Shown: piece by piece, positions 25,301-34,099 of the stretch
Layout of the letters: each line of letters begins with the position of its first letter
Position numbering within the stretch: the first letter of the stretch is position 1
Assembly (NCBI RefSeq): GCF_017639205.1
Contig: NZ_CP071139.1
Location: 434,001-498,000, forward strand
Length of the DNA: 64,000 nt
Direction of reading: 5' to 3'
From: Streptomyces nojiriensis
Lineage (GTDB): Bacteria > Actinomycetota > Actinomycetes > Streptomycetales > Streptomycetaceae
The notes under the pieces: model-generated
The model's input: the letters and a program-made list of their open reading frames with translations, nothing else
Database searches by the model: none
What the model was told of the DNA's origin: nothing
Program-made: the position numbers and the translations under genes

Positions 25301-25497
25301 ACGGATCCGGTGGAGGCGACGAGTTCGAGCCGCAGACCGGGGTGGCGTGCCAGGGTGGCGTCGAGGCCGCGGCGCAGCGCCTCGGTGTCGAGGGTGCCCC
25401 ACAGGTCGAGTGAGGCGGTGAAGTTGTAGGCGCGACTGCCGGGCTGCATCTGCTCGTGCAGCCAGACGATCTCCTGCGAGGAGGAGAGGGGAAGCAT
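22315..25497 (-). CDS. NRPS module C-A-T
   Basis: 1060 residues. A condensation domain (1-430) begins LPLSSSQEIVWL and carries an intact HHLIHDG at 133-139. The adenylation domain (about 455-940) has IHTSGSTGTPK, FDVALEEVL, NAYGVTE (Val replaces the usual Pro of YGPTE), YLTGD, RDHQIKLRGHRIE, and a GGKPDRT variant of A10. The carrier domain has SGGHSL near residue 1015. By eye the pocket reads D-V-E-L-V-G-A-I-S, with no confident substrate. A leading condensation domain could be an elongation or a starter (acyl-accepting) domain. It is the first of the four overlapping or abutting synthetase genes; AGGGAT precedes its ATG. Confidence 0.93.
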   Translation of the reverse strand: MLPLSSSQEIVWLHEQMQPGSRAYNFTASLDLWGTLDTEALRRGLDATLARHPGLRLELVASTGSVPAQRVARQCAPRLHTVDLGTEEDPEAAFARLLRTEAETPLDTFEAPLIRWTLVRLAERHHRLIHVEHHLIHDGHSFAILLDDVFRVYRAHVLGEPLELPPASSYADHVQERAGAAYAPESLDFWRAELRDQQHDLPLPGLTRPGARRKHHGGQLRQTIGADLAERLRAHARARGLTPFSTLLGLFAELLRRHSGRSRMVIGTAVGNRPLGYEDAVGMFVNTIPLPLALDGAAPAQDAMDEVTDTLIRALPHQDVPVQELTRALGMHTSGADNPLFSVMFSAHDAPLPEIDVPGLDITLFEGFNTGTTRFDLDVVLLPDDRRGVTPRHGSPGMTLVWDYDTDLFGEDVARLLSGRFLDLLRAYLDSPETALADLVPTAVEPAAAPVPVPADRDPLDPVAAHHPSLPALLCGARRLTYGELDDRVGSLAERLRAAGVTPGRPVAAVLPRGTDSLVALLACLRTGAVYCPLSPSDPPARLGLLLERLAPALVLTGDGAPALPEALPTARIDAPVLPPAHGTAELPGTAYVIHTSGSTGTPKPVAVGHAALVHHLTAAADRFGLTTSDRVLMFAQSSFDVALEEVLPALHAGACLVLPEHEVPTGAELAELLASARVTVANLPTSYFLATREDLRPVLRDESWAPRLLVLGGERLPAEALRGVLADTDATVLNAYGVTEAAISSTVHEISRDALAEGTEIPLGTELPGERVHVLDAHHRPLPTGAVGELAVAGPGLAQGYAGNAEATAARFVHVDALDGQRVYLTGDLGYRGLDGLLYFLGRRDHQIKLRGHRIELEEIEAAASAVLGGRSCAVVLDREGPGGPRLVGFLEDGAAGAAFDEKALHAELSRRLPGPLVPARWARLDSMPTLAGGKPDRTALSRRAAALDSGDDAAPEPGADSEPGPAAEATAVSAASAVSDDPVTALLTEGWRKVLGHSRFDARSHFFHSGGHSLLAAELAAWLEPRLGTRPPLKVLFRNPVLADQAAALATTTLSTES

Positions 25498-25750
25498 GGG
25501 CGATCCCTGAGGTTGTCGGGTCGGTCTCCGTGCCGGTCACGGTCGTGTCCGGTGGTCGTGCGGGCGGCTTCGCGGGTCGCGCGGTGCCGCTTTCCACGTG
25601 GGGGGCCGTGGGGGGGGGATGCCGTGGGGGGATGCCGTGGGGAGCTCGGGGGGGCGCGGTGGCGGGGTCACCGCAGGGTGTGTTCCCAGGGGGCGTCTTG
25701 CCGATCAGGCCGGATCAGGGAGCGGGATCTGATCGGCAGGACACCCCCTA
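25498..25750 (-). promoter_or_regulatory. Leader of the main NRPS genes with G-tract and hairpin
   Basis: No gene is visible. The stretch carries a gggggggg run at 25611 and repeated ggatgccgtgggg units around 25617-25640. These are unusual in composition and could affect transcription or form a structured leader for the C-A-T gene downstream on the minus strand. Confidence 0.4.
25699..25738. promoter_or_regulatory. 10-bp inverted repeat upstream of NRPS genes
   Basis: tgccgatcag at 25699-25708 pairs perfectly with ctgatcggca at 25729-25738 across 20 bases that contain a further ggatcagg. It could be a dyad operator or a terminator behind the free-standing C gene; which of these cannot be decided from sequence. 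Confidence 0.45.
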
Positions 25751-25924
25751 GGCAGTGTCCGCAAAGTAGCGCCGGCCGCCCGGAGGGCGGGCCCCGCGGC
25801 GTCTGGTGCCGTGCATCGCAAGGCGGAGGGCCGCCCGTGTACTGGACGTACTCGGGCGGCCCGACAACGCGGCGAGGTGCGGTGCCAGGCGTCGCGGGGC
25901 AGGCGGGACTTTGCGGACACGGCC
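25751..25924. mobile_element. MITE-like near-palindromic element, about 174 bp
   Basis: Terminal inverted repeats 25751-25767 and 25908-25924 match 16 of 17 bases (ggc[a/c]gtgtccgcaaagt). The interior is itself an imperfect palindrome centred on a gtactggacgtac core with ccgcccg/cgggcgg arms, so almost the whole unit can fold as one hairpin. It has no coding capacity. The right end reaches the TAG stop of the C-domain gene, whose last base pair lies in the repeat. I infer a miniature element mobilised in trans, or a REP-type unit. Confidence 0.75.
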
Positions 25925-27195
25925 TACGGGCGCAGCGTGTGGGTGAGTGCGTCGAACGCCCGGTGCGCGGTCTCGTCGTCGAGTACCGCCCGGTCCCACA
26001 CCATCCGCACGCGGATCTCCGCTCCCTGGGTGACGGAGACGGCGAAGGGACCGCGTACGGGTCTGCCGTCGACGTGTACTTCCCGTCCCTCGACACCGGC
26101 GAGCACCAGGGGCGGGCGGCGGCTGTCGTCGTCCACGGTGAGCAGTCCGTCGAGGCCTCCGGTCCAGGCCGAGCCGGCGGCCCGGACCGCGGCCACGACC
26201 GCGTCGAACGGTACGTCGGCCCGGTCGAGGTCGTCCCACCACGCGTCGGCCGTCACCTCCGGGCCGGGTCCGTCGCCGGTGTAGGCCGGGAAGACGAGGG
26301 TGTTGAGGAAGCAGCCGACGACCGGCGCCGTTCCCGTGGGGCGGCCGCCCCACGGGTAGCCGAGCGGGACCGCGTGGCCGGGGCCGTACAGCTCGCGGGC
26401 CGCGGAGCGGCAGGCGTCGAGCAGCCCGGGGAAGGACACGCCGCCGTCGTACGCGGGCAGCCGGGCCTGCGCGGCGCCGCTGGGCCAGGTGCCCTCGGGC
26501 ACGCGTGCCGGACGGGGTGCCGGGGCGTGGGCCTGCAGCGCGCGCAGCCGGTCCGCCCAGTACGCGGCCGCTTCGGGGGTCTCCGCCCTTTCCTCGGCGG
26601 CGAGTTGCCGCAGGACCGCGTCCTGGTAGGCGGCGAGTTCGGCTTCCGTCTCCCCCGGTTCGACGGGGGGTTCGGTGGCTTCCTCGCCGTACGCGGCGCC
26701 GAGTTCCTCGACGATCCGCGCCAGCGAGCGGCCGTCGCAGACGGCGTGGTCCAGGGCGACGGCGAGGATGTCCTCCGCGCGCTCCTCGTCGCGTACGAGG
26801 AAGAGCCGCAAGGGGGGACCCTGCGCGTCCCAGGCGGCCAGCGCGCGACGGAGCCCGTCGGCGGGCGACTCGCCCGGTACGAGGGCCGACCGGGTCACGG
26901 CGACGTCCGGATCGGCGACGCGCAGGACGGGGGTGCCGCGGACGACGGCGGGCCGTGAGCGCAGGGCGGTGTGCCGGGCGGCGAGCCTGGACGCCGCTGC
27001 CCGCAGGCGTTCGGGGTCGATGGTTCCGGACGGGAACGCGAAGAACATCGGTACCACGTCGGGACGTCCCGACGGGTCCAGCGAACGCATCAGCAGGAAG
27101 CGGCGCTGTGCGCCGGTGACCGGCAGCAGGGTGTCGGACCGGTCGCCGGTGAGGCGCCGGTGACGGGCCAGGTACTGACTCGTGATGCTGAGCAC
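25924..27195 (-). CDS. Free-standing NRPS condensation-domain protein
   Basis: 423 residues from GTG 27195 with AGAGGA upstream. It is a single condensation fold: LLPVTGAQRRFLLMRS start, then the active-site motif DHAVCDG at 149-155 instead of HHxxxDG. The second, catalytic His150 and Asp154/Gly155 are kept; only the first His is changed to Asp. A late YPWGGRPTGTAPVVGCFLNTL region matches the C-domain channel motif. It probably works in trans for one of the A-T proteins that lack C domains. It is separated from the C-A-T gene by 426 bp including the MITE-like element, and from the exporter gene by 121 bp. Confidence 0.88.
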   Translation of the reverse strand: MLSITSQYLARHRRLTGDRSDTLLPVTGAQRRFLLMRSLDPSGRPDVVPMFFAFPSGTIDPERLRAAASRLAARHTALRSRPAVVRGTPVLRVADPDVAVTRSALVPGESPADGLRRALAAWDAQGPPLRLFLVRDEERAEDILAVALDHAVCDGRSLARIVEELGAAYGEEATEPPVEPGETEAELAAYQDAVLRQLAAEERAETPEAAAYWADRLRALQAHAPAPRPARVPEGTWPSGAAQARLPAYDGGVSFPGLLDACRSAARELYGPGHAVPLGYPWGGRPTGTAPVVGCFLNTLVFPAYTGDGPGPEVTADAWWDDLDRADVPFDAVVAAVRAAGSAWTGGLDGLLTVDDDSRRPPLVLAGVEGREVHVDGRPVRGPFAVSVTQGAEIRVRMVWDRAVLDDETAHRAFDALTHTLRP

Positions 27196-27316
27196 GTGGT
27201 CCTCTTCGTCGTGGCCGCGGTCGCGCGGAACGGGGTGGCGGCGGGGCGCGGTGCCCGCGCAGGGCTCGTCCCCGGCCGCCGGACGGCCGCCGTACGGTGC
27301 GGTGGTCGGGTGGTGG

Positions 27317-28663
27317 TCAGGCGGTGGCTGCGGGGGCCGGTCGTTCGTCGCCGTCGGTGGGGGCCGCGTCCTGCGGTGTCCCGTGGGTGTCGTCGGCACC
27401 GCCGTCGTCCGGCGGACCGGGCAGGTCCCGCATCCGGCGCAGCGGGGAGAGCAGCAGCGGCAGGGGTACGGCGAGGATGCCGACGGCGCACCAGGCGAGT
27501 GCCGTACGCGACCCGTAGGACTGGGCGAGGACTCCGCCGAGGAGTGCGCCCAGCGGCAGGGTGCCCCACATGAGGAAGCGCAGGGTGGCGTTCATCCGGC
27601 CGAGCAGCCGTGGTGGGCACATCCCTTGCCGGAAGCTGACCTGGGCGACGTTGTAGACGACGGCGCCGAAGGAGACGACCGCCGATCCGGCGGCGAAGAG
27701 GACCGCCCCGGGGACGCCGTGCCCGGACAGCGGCCACAGCAGCGCGAACGGGCCGGTCACGAGGACGGAGAGGAGCATGACCCGGGCCTGCCCCAGCCCG
27801 GCGGCGAGGCGCCCGGCGCACAGGGCGCCCAGGAGCCCTCCTACGGCCGACGCGGACAGCACCAGTCCGAGCCCGCCGGCCTCCAGGCCGACGACACGGA
27901 CGAGATGCACGGTCTGCGTCGCCATGAGGACGGCCGTGGAGAAGTTGGCGAGGCCGGTGGTGAGGGCGATGACGCGGAGCAGCGGATGGCCGAAGACGAA
28001 GCGGACGCCTTCGCCGATCTCCTTGCGCAGGGAGCCTCCGGCGGCGGCGGGTTCGGGCGCTTCCTCGGCCCGCTCGACGCGCTGGAGGAAGAGGGCGGAG
28101 AGGACGTAGCCGACGGCGTCGACGATGACCGCGAACTGCGCTCCGACGAGCTGGACCAGTCCGCCGCCCATGCCGGGGCCGGTCACCTGGGCGGTGGAAC
28201 GGACGGTCTCCAGGGCGCCGTTGCCGGCCACGAGTTGATCGCGGGGCAGGATCTGCGGCAGGTAGCTCTGGTGGGCGACGTCGAAGAACACGGTCGCCAC
28301 GCCGGTCACGAGCGCGACGGCATAGAGCTGGGCCATGGTCAGGACGTCGGCGAGCGCGGCGGCGGGGATGCTGGCCATGGCCACGGCGCGCACCAGGTCC
28401 GCGCGGATCATCAGGGGCCGCTTGCGCATGCGGTCGGTGAGTGCGCCGGCGGGCAGCCCGACGAGCAGGAAGGCGGCGGTCTCCGCGGCGGTCAGGAGGC
28501 CCACCTGAAAGGCGGGAGCGTCGAGTTCGAGGACGGCCACGAGGGGCAGCGCCACGAGTGTCACCTGTGCACCGAACTGTCCGGTGGCAGCTCCCGCGAG
28601 TAACAGTCGGAAGTCGCGCAAGCGCAGAGGGCCACCGGCGGTGGCTCGGGATGTGTCGGACAT
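27317..28663 (-). CDS. MFS exporter, EntS-like
   Basis: 448 residues from ATG 28663 (an upstream ATG at 28693 is possible). Twelve hydrophobic helices are apparent, with an ALTDRMRKRP loop of the MFS GxxxDRxGRR type after helix 2. The overall look is of EntS/MefA-type exporters that release siderophores and other peptides. It has an acidic, disordered C-tail. Its position at the head of the synthetase genes on the same strand suggests product export or self-resistance. No ribosome-binding site precedes the ATG; the sequence immediately upstream is a dyad, so a leaderless, repressor-controlled message is plausible. Confidence 0.88.
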   Translation of the reverse strand: MSDTSRATAGGPLRLRDFRLLLAGAATGQFGAQVTLVALPLVAVLELDAPAFQVGLLTAAETAAFLLVGLPAGALTDRMRKRPLMIRADLVRAVAMASIPAAALADVLTMAQLYAVALVTGVATVFFDVAHQSYLPQILPRDQLVAGNGALETVRSTAQVTGPGMGGGLVQLVGAQFAVIVDAVGYVLSALFLQRVERAEEAPEPAAAGGSLRKEIGEGVRFVFGHPLLRVIALTTGLANFSTAVLMATQTVHLVRVVGLEAGGLGLVLSASAVGGLLGALCAGRLAAGLGQARVMLLSVLVTGPFALLWPLSGHGVPGAVLFAAGSAVVSFGAVVYNVAQVSFRQGMCPPRLLGRMNATLRFLMWGTLPLGALLGGVLAQSYGSRTALAWCAVGILAVPLPLLLSPLRRMRDLPGPPDDGGADDTHGTPQDAAPTDGDERPAPAATA

Positions 28664-28678
28664 GTGAACGACATTCAC
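28664..28678. promoter_or_regulatory. Dyad GTGAA-N5-TTCAC touching the exporter start
   Basis: GTGAA and TTCAC half-sites flank 5 bases directly upstream of the exporter ATG. The dyad covers a possible -10 (cattca on the plus strand, 28672-28677), with a TTGACT -35 at 28695-28700 and 17 bp spacing. A repressor bound here would block the exporter and any read-through into the synthetase genes. Confidence 0.45.
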
Positions 28679-28950
28679 GGATTCATCGCGCAAGAGTCAA
28701 AGCAAACCTGTCACTTTCGGACTTGTTTTGCTGCCTTGCGAACACAGATCGGGAAATCTTTCGCGCCACCTGGGGTGCGGCCGCGTGAATTCCTGTCAGT
28801 TGCGTGTGACGCGTGGGGCAGGTGAGGCAAGGGAGGACAGGGGGAAGGGTGGGGGGCCGAGCGACACCACTTACCCTGAGTAACGGGTTCTATCCTGACC
28901 GAAAAGACCCACCCTTGATCACACCCCCGCGGAGGCACTCGTTCCGTCCG

Positions 28951-30129
28951 CTATGCACGCCACCGGACGGCGGCAGGGGTGCCGGCGTCCGCGCCCGGGC
29001 CGGCGCCGGCCGCGGTCCGGCGCGCGCAGTGCCGGACGACCGAGGCCAGGTCCCCCTCCGAGCGCAGCAGGCGCCGCTGGACGCGTGCCCCGTTCCCGTG
29101 CTCCAGGAGGCCGGCGATTCCGGCCCGCACGAGCTCCTCGTCACCGGAGTCGGCCAGGGCGTCGCCCACGTGCCGGTACAGCGCGTCGACGGCGGCCTCG
29201 GGCGCGGTCTCCCGCAGCGTCCCGGGGTGCAGCAGCGGACCGTCGAGTCCCGAGCGGCCCGCCTGCCACGACGCGAGCCGGAGCAGCCCGGTGCTGACCC
29301 TGGCCGGGGGGTCGCCGGCTCGCCACTCCCGGGCCGCGGTCTCCACCAGGGCGCGTACGAGGGCGGCCAGCAGGACGGGGGTCGACGCGTCGAGGCACAC
29401 GTCCGCGACCCTGACCTCCACCGTCGGATAGGAGGCGGACAGCCGCGCGTCGAACCAGATCATCCCCGTGTCGCGCAGCACGCCCGACCCGACCATGGCC
29501 CGCACCTCGGCGTGGTAGCGGTCGGCGGAGCCGAAGACGTCCACCGGCCCGGCCGCGGGCAGCCGGTTCCAGACCCGGCTGCGGTAGCTGCCGTAGCCGG
29601 TGTCCTCGCCCTGCCAGAACGGGGAGTTCGCGCTCATCGCGGTCAGCACGGGCAGCCAGAGCCGGATGCGGTCCAGTACGGCGACGCCCTCCTCGTCCGA
29701 CTCCACCGATACGTGGACGTGGCAGCCGCAGGTCAGCTGCTCCTGCGCGGTCATGCCGAACTGCCGCGACACCCACTCGTAGCGGTGTCCGGGGGACATC
29801 GAGGGGCGGACGGCCAGCGGTGACGTACCGATCGCCGCGACGACCGCACCGGCCGCCGCGGCGTGCCGGGACGCCTCGGCGCGCCACCGGAGGATCTCCT
29901 CCTGCAGTTCGCCCATCTCCGTCACCGGTCTCGTGCCGAACTCGACCTGCTCCTCCTGGAGCTCCGCCTCGAACGTGTGGCCGACCTCCTTGCCGTCCGC
30001 CGCACCGGCGGTCGCGGCGCGGTCGGCTTCGGCGAGCACGGCTCCCGACACGGCCAGCGGCTCCCCGCTGTCCGCGTCCGCCAGCAGCAGCTCTTCCTCC
30101 ACGCCCACGCTTCGCATGCCATCGCCCAT
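28951..30129 (-). CDS. Glutamate-cysteine ligase family 2 (YbdK-like carboxylate-amine ligase)
   Basis: 392 residues, start overlapping MRSVGVEEELLLAD, the conserved VGVEEE metal-binding motif. Further family features are the EEQVEFGTRPV segment, CGCHVHVSV, the AMSANSPFWQGEDTGY block and the VEVRVADVCLDA strand. This family catalyses ATP-dependent carboxylate-amine ligation and includes EgtA and many YbdK proteins of unknown substrate. It is separated from the exporter by 287 bp on the same strand. A role with the peptide pathway is possible but not shown. It has an Ala/Gly-rich disordered tail. Confidence 0.9.
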   Translation of the reverse strand: MGDGMRSVGVEEELLLADADSGEPLAVSGAVLAEADRAATAGAADGKEVGHTFEAELQEEQVEFGTRPVTEMGELQEEILRWRAEASRHAAAAGAVVAAIGTSPLAVRPSMSPGHRYEWVSRQFGMTAQEQLTCGCHVHVSVESDEEGVAVLDRIRLWLPVLTAMSANSPFWQGEDTGYGSYRSRVWNRLPAAGPVDVFGSADRYHAEVRAMVGSGVLRDTGMIWFDARLSASYPTVEVRVADVCLDASTPVLLAALVRALVETAAREWRAGDPPARVSTGLLRLASWQAGRSGLDGPLLHPGTLRETAPEAAVDALYRHVGDALADSGDEELVRAGIAGLLEHGNGARVQRRLLRSEGDLASVVRHCARRTAAGAGPGADAGTPAAVRWRA

Positions 30130-30279
30130 CGCTTCGTCGTTGTGTTCCCCGATCGGTTGTCAGCGTCTGCCCGGACCCACCGCGGATATGCGGAAGGAAA
30201 CCCTCCGGGTCAGGTTCTGCGGCACGGCAGGCGGCGGGCTCGGGGAGGGGGCGGGGCGCGGCCCCGGACAGCAGGACCG

Positions 30280-32076
30280 TCACTCGCTCCCGGACGGGGC
30301 CGACTGCTGTTGCTCGAACGGGGAGGGCACCGGGAAGTAGGCCTCCAGGAAGGCAGTGACGACGTTGTGCTGCTGCGCCGCCGAGAGTCCGCCCCCGGCT
30401 GCGCCCTCGCCGGGTCCGTCCGGGTCCTCGTCGTCCGCGAGGCAGAAGGCGTCGTGGCCGCGCTCGTCGGCCAGATCCGGCAGCCGCTCGATCTCGGAGC
30501 GGCGCGCGGTGCTGACGTAGGTGTGCGCGAGGTCGCCTTCGACGGCATGTCCCTCGGCGAGCGCCAGGTGGGCGGCGAGGGTGACGGGGGCGAGGTCGTC
30601 GGCGCTGCGAAAGACGGAGCGGGCGGTGGCGGCGAGCCGACCGGGCAGCAGTTCTTCGACGCGGGCGAACGCGGAACGCGTCAGGGGGTACGGGGTGTGC
30701 GCCAGGATGTGGGGGTAGGTGCGGCCGACGGCCTCCTCGACGGCCTGCCGGGTGACCTTCTGGGACGAGGTGAACACGTCGTCCCCGGCCCGGCCGCCCG
30801 GGTCCACCGCCCGCCAGTCGTGGAAGACCTTGGGCAGTCCCGAGGGCAGGAAGTAGTTCTGCGGGCGCTGGGGCCGGCCGAGGAAGATGTCGTCGTTGAA
30901 GTAGAGGAAGTGCTCGGCCAGGCCGGGGATGCGGTGCAGCCGGCTCTCGATGGCATGGGAGTTGAACACCGCGGGGGCCGCAGGTTCCGTGGACAGCTCC
31001 CGATGGTCGATGACCGTGATGTGGGGATGGTCGGCCGCCAGCCAGGCGGGGGCCTGGTCGTCGGTGACGAGGAAGATGCGCCGGACCCAGGGTGCGTAGG
31101 CGGCGATGGAGCGCAGGCAGTAGCGGAGCTCGCCGCGGTCGCGGTAGCGGTTCTCGGCGAGGTCGATCCCGCCGGTCTCGTCGGCCCCGGAGGGGTGACC
31201 TGAACCGGCCTCCGCCTCGGCGGCCTGGTCCCGGCGTCGGCGCCAGGCGGGGTCGGCGGCGTCCACCCAGGTGATCACCGCGTCGATCGGGAAGTCGATG
31301 TCATCGGGGAAACGACTCGAGAAGCAGTCGACGACGGGGTACTCCCGGTCGTCGATGCGGCGGGTGGTGGAGGCGGCCAGGGAGGGGACCCACCAGCCGT
31401 ACGGGGTCTCGCGCAGCACGGCGAGAGCGCCCTCGCCGGAGTCGGGGGCCTCCCAGAACTCCAGGTCGCAGCCGGTCTCGGGGCCGTACCTCAGGGTCCG
31501 GCCGGAGGTGATGACCGGCCGGTGGACGCGGACGGCCCGCACGCGGGCGGTGTGCGCCGACTCCTTCCCGTCCACGCCGTCCTTCCCGGTCTCGACGGAC
31601 TCGACCGCCGCCGGGAGGTCCTCGGCGAGTACGTCCCCGGCTTCACCGTCGGCGGTGAGCAGGCGCGCGTAGACGGGGAGCCCCGCAAAGGCGGCGGCGC
31701 ACGCTTTCAGAGCCGCGGCCCGGTCGCCGGGGGCGATGGCCACCCGGTGGACGAGCCCCCCGTCCGGGACCAGCCCGTAGGGGACGGCCGCCGCCTCCAG
31801 GGCCTCCGCGACCGACCGGAGACTGGCGGTGCGGGCATCGGCGGGGAGGAGGTCGTCGCGTACGGTCACGAGCCGGCCGCAGTGCCGGATCAGGCCCGGC
31901 ATGCTCGCCAGCAGCTCCGCCTCACGGGAGGTGAGCCCGCTGGACGAGGGGATCCTGGCGCCTATGCGCTCCCGCCCCGCGGGACCGGACTGCGGCGGAA
32001 CACCGCCGGGCCGACGCAGCGTCCGGGCGAGTCTGCGCAGCCCGGCGGGCAGGAGAAGGCGGTGGACACCCTGCAT
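30280..32076 (-). CDS. Stealth-family sugar-phosphate transferase
   Basis: 598 residues from ATG 32076 with GAGGTC upstream. The four Stealth conserved regions are recognisable: CR1 [15 protein letters not shown]2 [30 protein letters not shown]3 [27 protein letters not shown], and a weaker CR4 near the C-terminus. Stealth proteins transfer hexose-1-phosphate to cell-wall or capsular polysaccharides. The N-terminal 250 residues look like an uncharacterised extension. There is no signal peptide and action at the cytosolic face is expected. No wall-polymer genes flank it. Confidence 0.9.
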   Translation of the reverse strand: MQGVHRLLLPAGLRRLARTLRRPGGVPPQSGPAGRERIGARIPSSSGLTSREAELLASMPGLIRHCGRLVTVRDDLLPADARTASLRSVAEALEAAAVPYGLVPDGGLVHRVAIAPGDRAAALKACAAAFAGLPVYARLLTADGEAGDVLAEDLPAAVESVETGKDGVDGKESAHTARVRAVRVHRPVITSGRTLRYGPETGCDLEFWEAPDSGEGALAVLRETPYGWWVPSLAASTTRRIDDREYPVVDCFSSRFPDDIDFPIDAVITWVDAADPAWRRRRDQAAEAEAGSGHPSGADETGGIDLAENRYRDRGELRYCLRSIAAYAPWVRRIFLVTDDQAPAWLAADHPHITVIDHRELSTEPAAPAVFNSHAIESRLHRIPGLAEHFLYFNDDIFLGRPQRPQNYFLPSGLPKVFHDWRAVDPGGRAGDDVFTSSQKVTRQAVEEAVGRTYPHILAHTPYPLTRSAFARVEELLPGRLAATARSVFRSADDLAPVTLAAHLALAEGHAVEGDLAHTYVSTARRSEIERLPDLADERGHDAFCLADDEDPDGPGEGAAGGGLSAAQQHNVVTAFLEAYFPVPSPFEQQQSAPSGSE

Positions 32077-32369
32077 GTACGACCTCGGTGTGGGGTGCCG
32101 GTGCGCTGCAGCCGGTCGACCGAGCGTCCGGGGCAGGAGCGGCGCGCTCAGCGGCAACGATGGATACCTTGTTCACGCTCACTTTTGCTGTTGTTCGCTT
32201 TTCACGCAAGAGTCGTGAGCGCCGCCGTCCCGACTCACAGCCAATTCTCAGTTGTGCCGGCAGTTCGCCGGGCCACTCCCCCCGTACCTCTGGTGCCGCG
32301 GCCCGCCCGGAGGGGATCATGGGCGCTGCGCGTTGGCCGTCATCGCCGCAGCGAGTGCTGGAGGTACGT

Positions 32370-34010
32370 GTGTCCGTAGCGTCGAGTCGTGCGTCCGGGG
32401 GCTCCGAGGTCCCGCTGCTCCGCGAGACGATCGGGGACAACCTCGACCGGACCGTACGTCGCTTCCCCGGCCGGGACGCCCTCGTGGACGTGGCCGCCGG
32501 CCGCCGGTGGACGTACGCGGAACTGGCCGCCGAGGTGGACGCCCTCGCCCTGGGGCTGCTGGACCTCGGGATCGTGCGGGGCGACCGGGTCGGCATCTGG
32601 GCGCCCAACCGTGCCGAGTGGACGCTGGTGCAGTACGCGACGGCGAAGATCGGGGCGATCCTGGTCACGGTGAACCCGGCGTACCGCTCCCACGAGCTGG
32701 AGTACGTGCTCGGGCAGTCCGGTATCCGGCTGCTGGTCGCGGCGGAGCGCTTCAAGACCTCCGACTACGCGGCGATGATCGAGGAGGTCCGGCCGCGCTG
32801 CCCGGGGCTGGAGTTCACCGTCCTGTTCGACGGGCCGCGCTGGGACGAGCTGCTGGACCGCGGGCGCGGGGTCGATCCGGCCGCGCTGGCGCGGGCGCAG
32901 GCCGCACTGAGCCCGGACGACCCGATCAACATCCAGTACACCTCGGGCACCACGGGCTTCCCCAAGGGAGCGACCCTCTCGCACCACAACATCCTCAACA
33001 ACGGCTTCTTCGTGGGCGAGCTGTGCGGTTACGACGAACGCGACCGGGTGTGCATCCCGGTTCCCTTCTACCACTGCTTCGGGATGGTGATGGGCAACCT
33101 CGCCTGCACCAGCCACGGTGCGGCGATGGTGATCCCCGCGCCCGCCTTCGACCCGGCGGCGACGCTGGCGGCGGTGGAGGCGGAGGCCTGCACCTCCTTG
33201 TACGGGGTCCCCACCATGTTCATCGCCGAGCTGGCCGCGCCCGGGTTCGACGGGTACGACCTGTCGAGCCTGCGCACCGGGATCATGGCCGGTTCGCCCT
33301 GCCCGGTGGAGGTCATGAACGAGGTCATCGAGCGGATGGGGATGACCGAGGTCTCCATCTGTTACGGCATGACGGAGACCTCGCCGGTCTCCACGCAGAC
33401 CCGGGCGGACGACTCGGTCGAGCGCCGGGTCTCCACGGTGGGCCGGGTCGGCCCGCACCTGGAGGTCAAGGTCGTCGATCCGCAGTCCGGCCGGACCGTC
33501 CCGCGCGGCACCCCGGGAGAACTGTGCACCCGGGGCTACTCGGTGATGCTCGGCTACTGGGGCGAGCCCGAGAAGACCGCCGAGGCCGTCGATCCGGAGG
33601 GCTGGATGCACACGGGCGACCTGGCGGTCATGGACGGGGACGGCTACCTGAGCATCACCGGCCGGATCAAGGACATGGTGATCCGGGGCGGTGAGAACCT
33701 CTACCCGCGCGAGATCGAGGAGTTCCTGCACGCCCACCCCGACGTCATGGACGTCCAGGTCATCGGGGTGCCCGACCCGAAGTACGGGGAGGAGCTGATG
33801 GCGTGGGTGCGGATGCGCGAGGGGGCCGAGCCGCTGACCGCGCAGGCCGTGCGCGCGTACTGCGCCGGGCGGCTCGCCCACTTCAAGATCCCCCGCTACG
33901 TCCACGTCGTCGAGGAGTTCCCGATGACCGTCACCGGGAAGATCCGCAAGATCGAGATGCGCGCGATGGCGACCCGCCTGCTGGAGGCGGAGGCGGCCGG
34001 CGGCGCCTGA
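32370..34010 (+). CDS. Fatty-acyl-CoA synthetase (AMP-binding)
   Basis: 546 residues. The GTG at 32370 has GGAGG 5 bases upstream and is preferred over earlier in-frame starts. Motifs: [59 protein letters not shown] and the C-terminal TGKIRKIEM lysine. These are standard for ligases that activate medium or long-chain acids (FadD-type) in fatty-acid catabolism or acyl-CoA supply. It is divergent from the Stealth gene and convergent with the MarR gene. Confidence 0.93.
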   Translation: MSVASSRASGGSEVPLLRETIGDNLDRTVRRFPGRDALVDVAAGRRWTYAELAAEVDALALGLLDLGIVRGDRVGIWAPNRAEWTLVQYATAKIGAILVTVNPAYRSHELEYVLGQSGIRLLVAAERFKTSDYAAMIEEVRPRCPGLEFTVLFDGPRWDELLDRGRGVDPAALARAQAALSPDDPINIQYTSGTTGFPKGATLSHHNILNNGFFVGELCGYDERDRVCIPVPFYHCFGMVMGNLACTSHGAAMVIPAPAFDPAATLAAVEAEACTSLYGVPTMFIAELAAPGFDGYDLSSLRTGIMAGSPCPVEVMNEVIERMGMTEVSICYGMTETSPVSTQTRADDSVERRVSTVGRVGPHLEVKVVDPQSGRTVPRGTPGELCTRGYSVMLGYWGEPEKTAEAVDPEGWMHTGDLAVMDGDGYLSITGRIKDMVIRGGENLYPREIEEFLHAHPDVMDVQVIGVPDPKYGEELMAWVRMREGAEPLTAQAVRAYCAGRLAHFKIPRYVHVVEEFPMTVTGKIRKIEMRAMATRLLEAEAAGGA

Positions 34011-34099
34011 CCCTGCCGGGGCAGCGGCCGGGCGGCGGACGGTCCGGCCGGGCCGCCGCGGCCGCCGGCGCCGTGCCCTGAACAACCCCCCGGCGGCTC

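Noticed and set aside
22255..25413. Long plus-strand open frame opposite the NRPS C-A-T gene
   Set aside because: It is the GC-driven shadow of a gene with complete NRPS motifs; it has no domain signature, no sensible start signal and the wrong codon bias.
28951..30129. GCS2 ligase as a member of the peptide pathway
   Set aside because: It is on the same strand but separated by 287 bp from the exporter and belongs to a family found in many unrelated places; linkage only.
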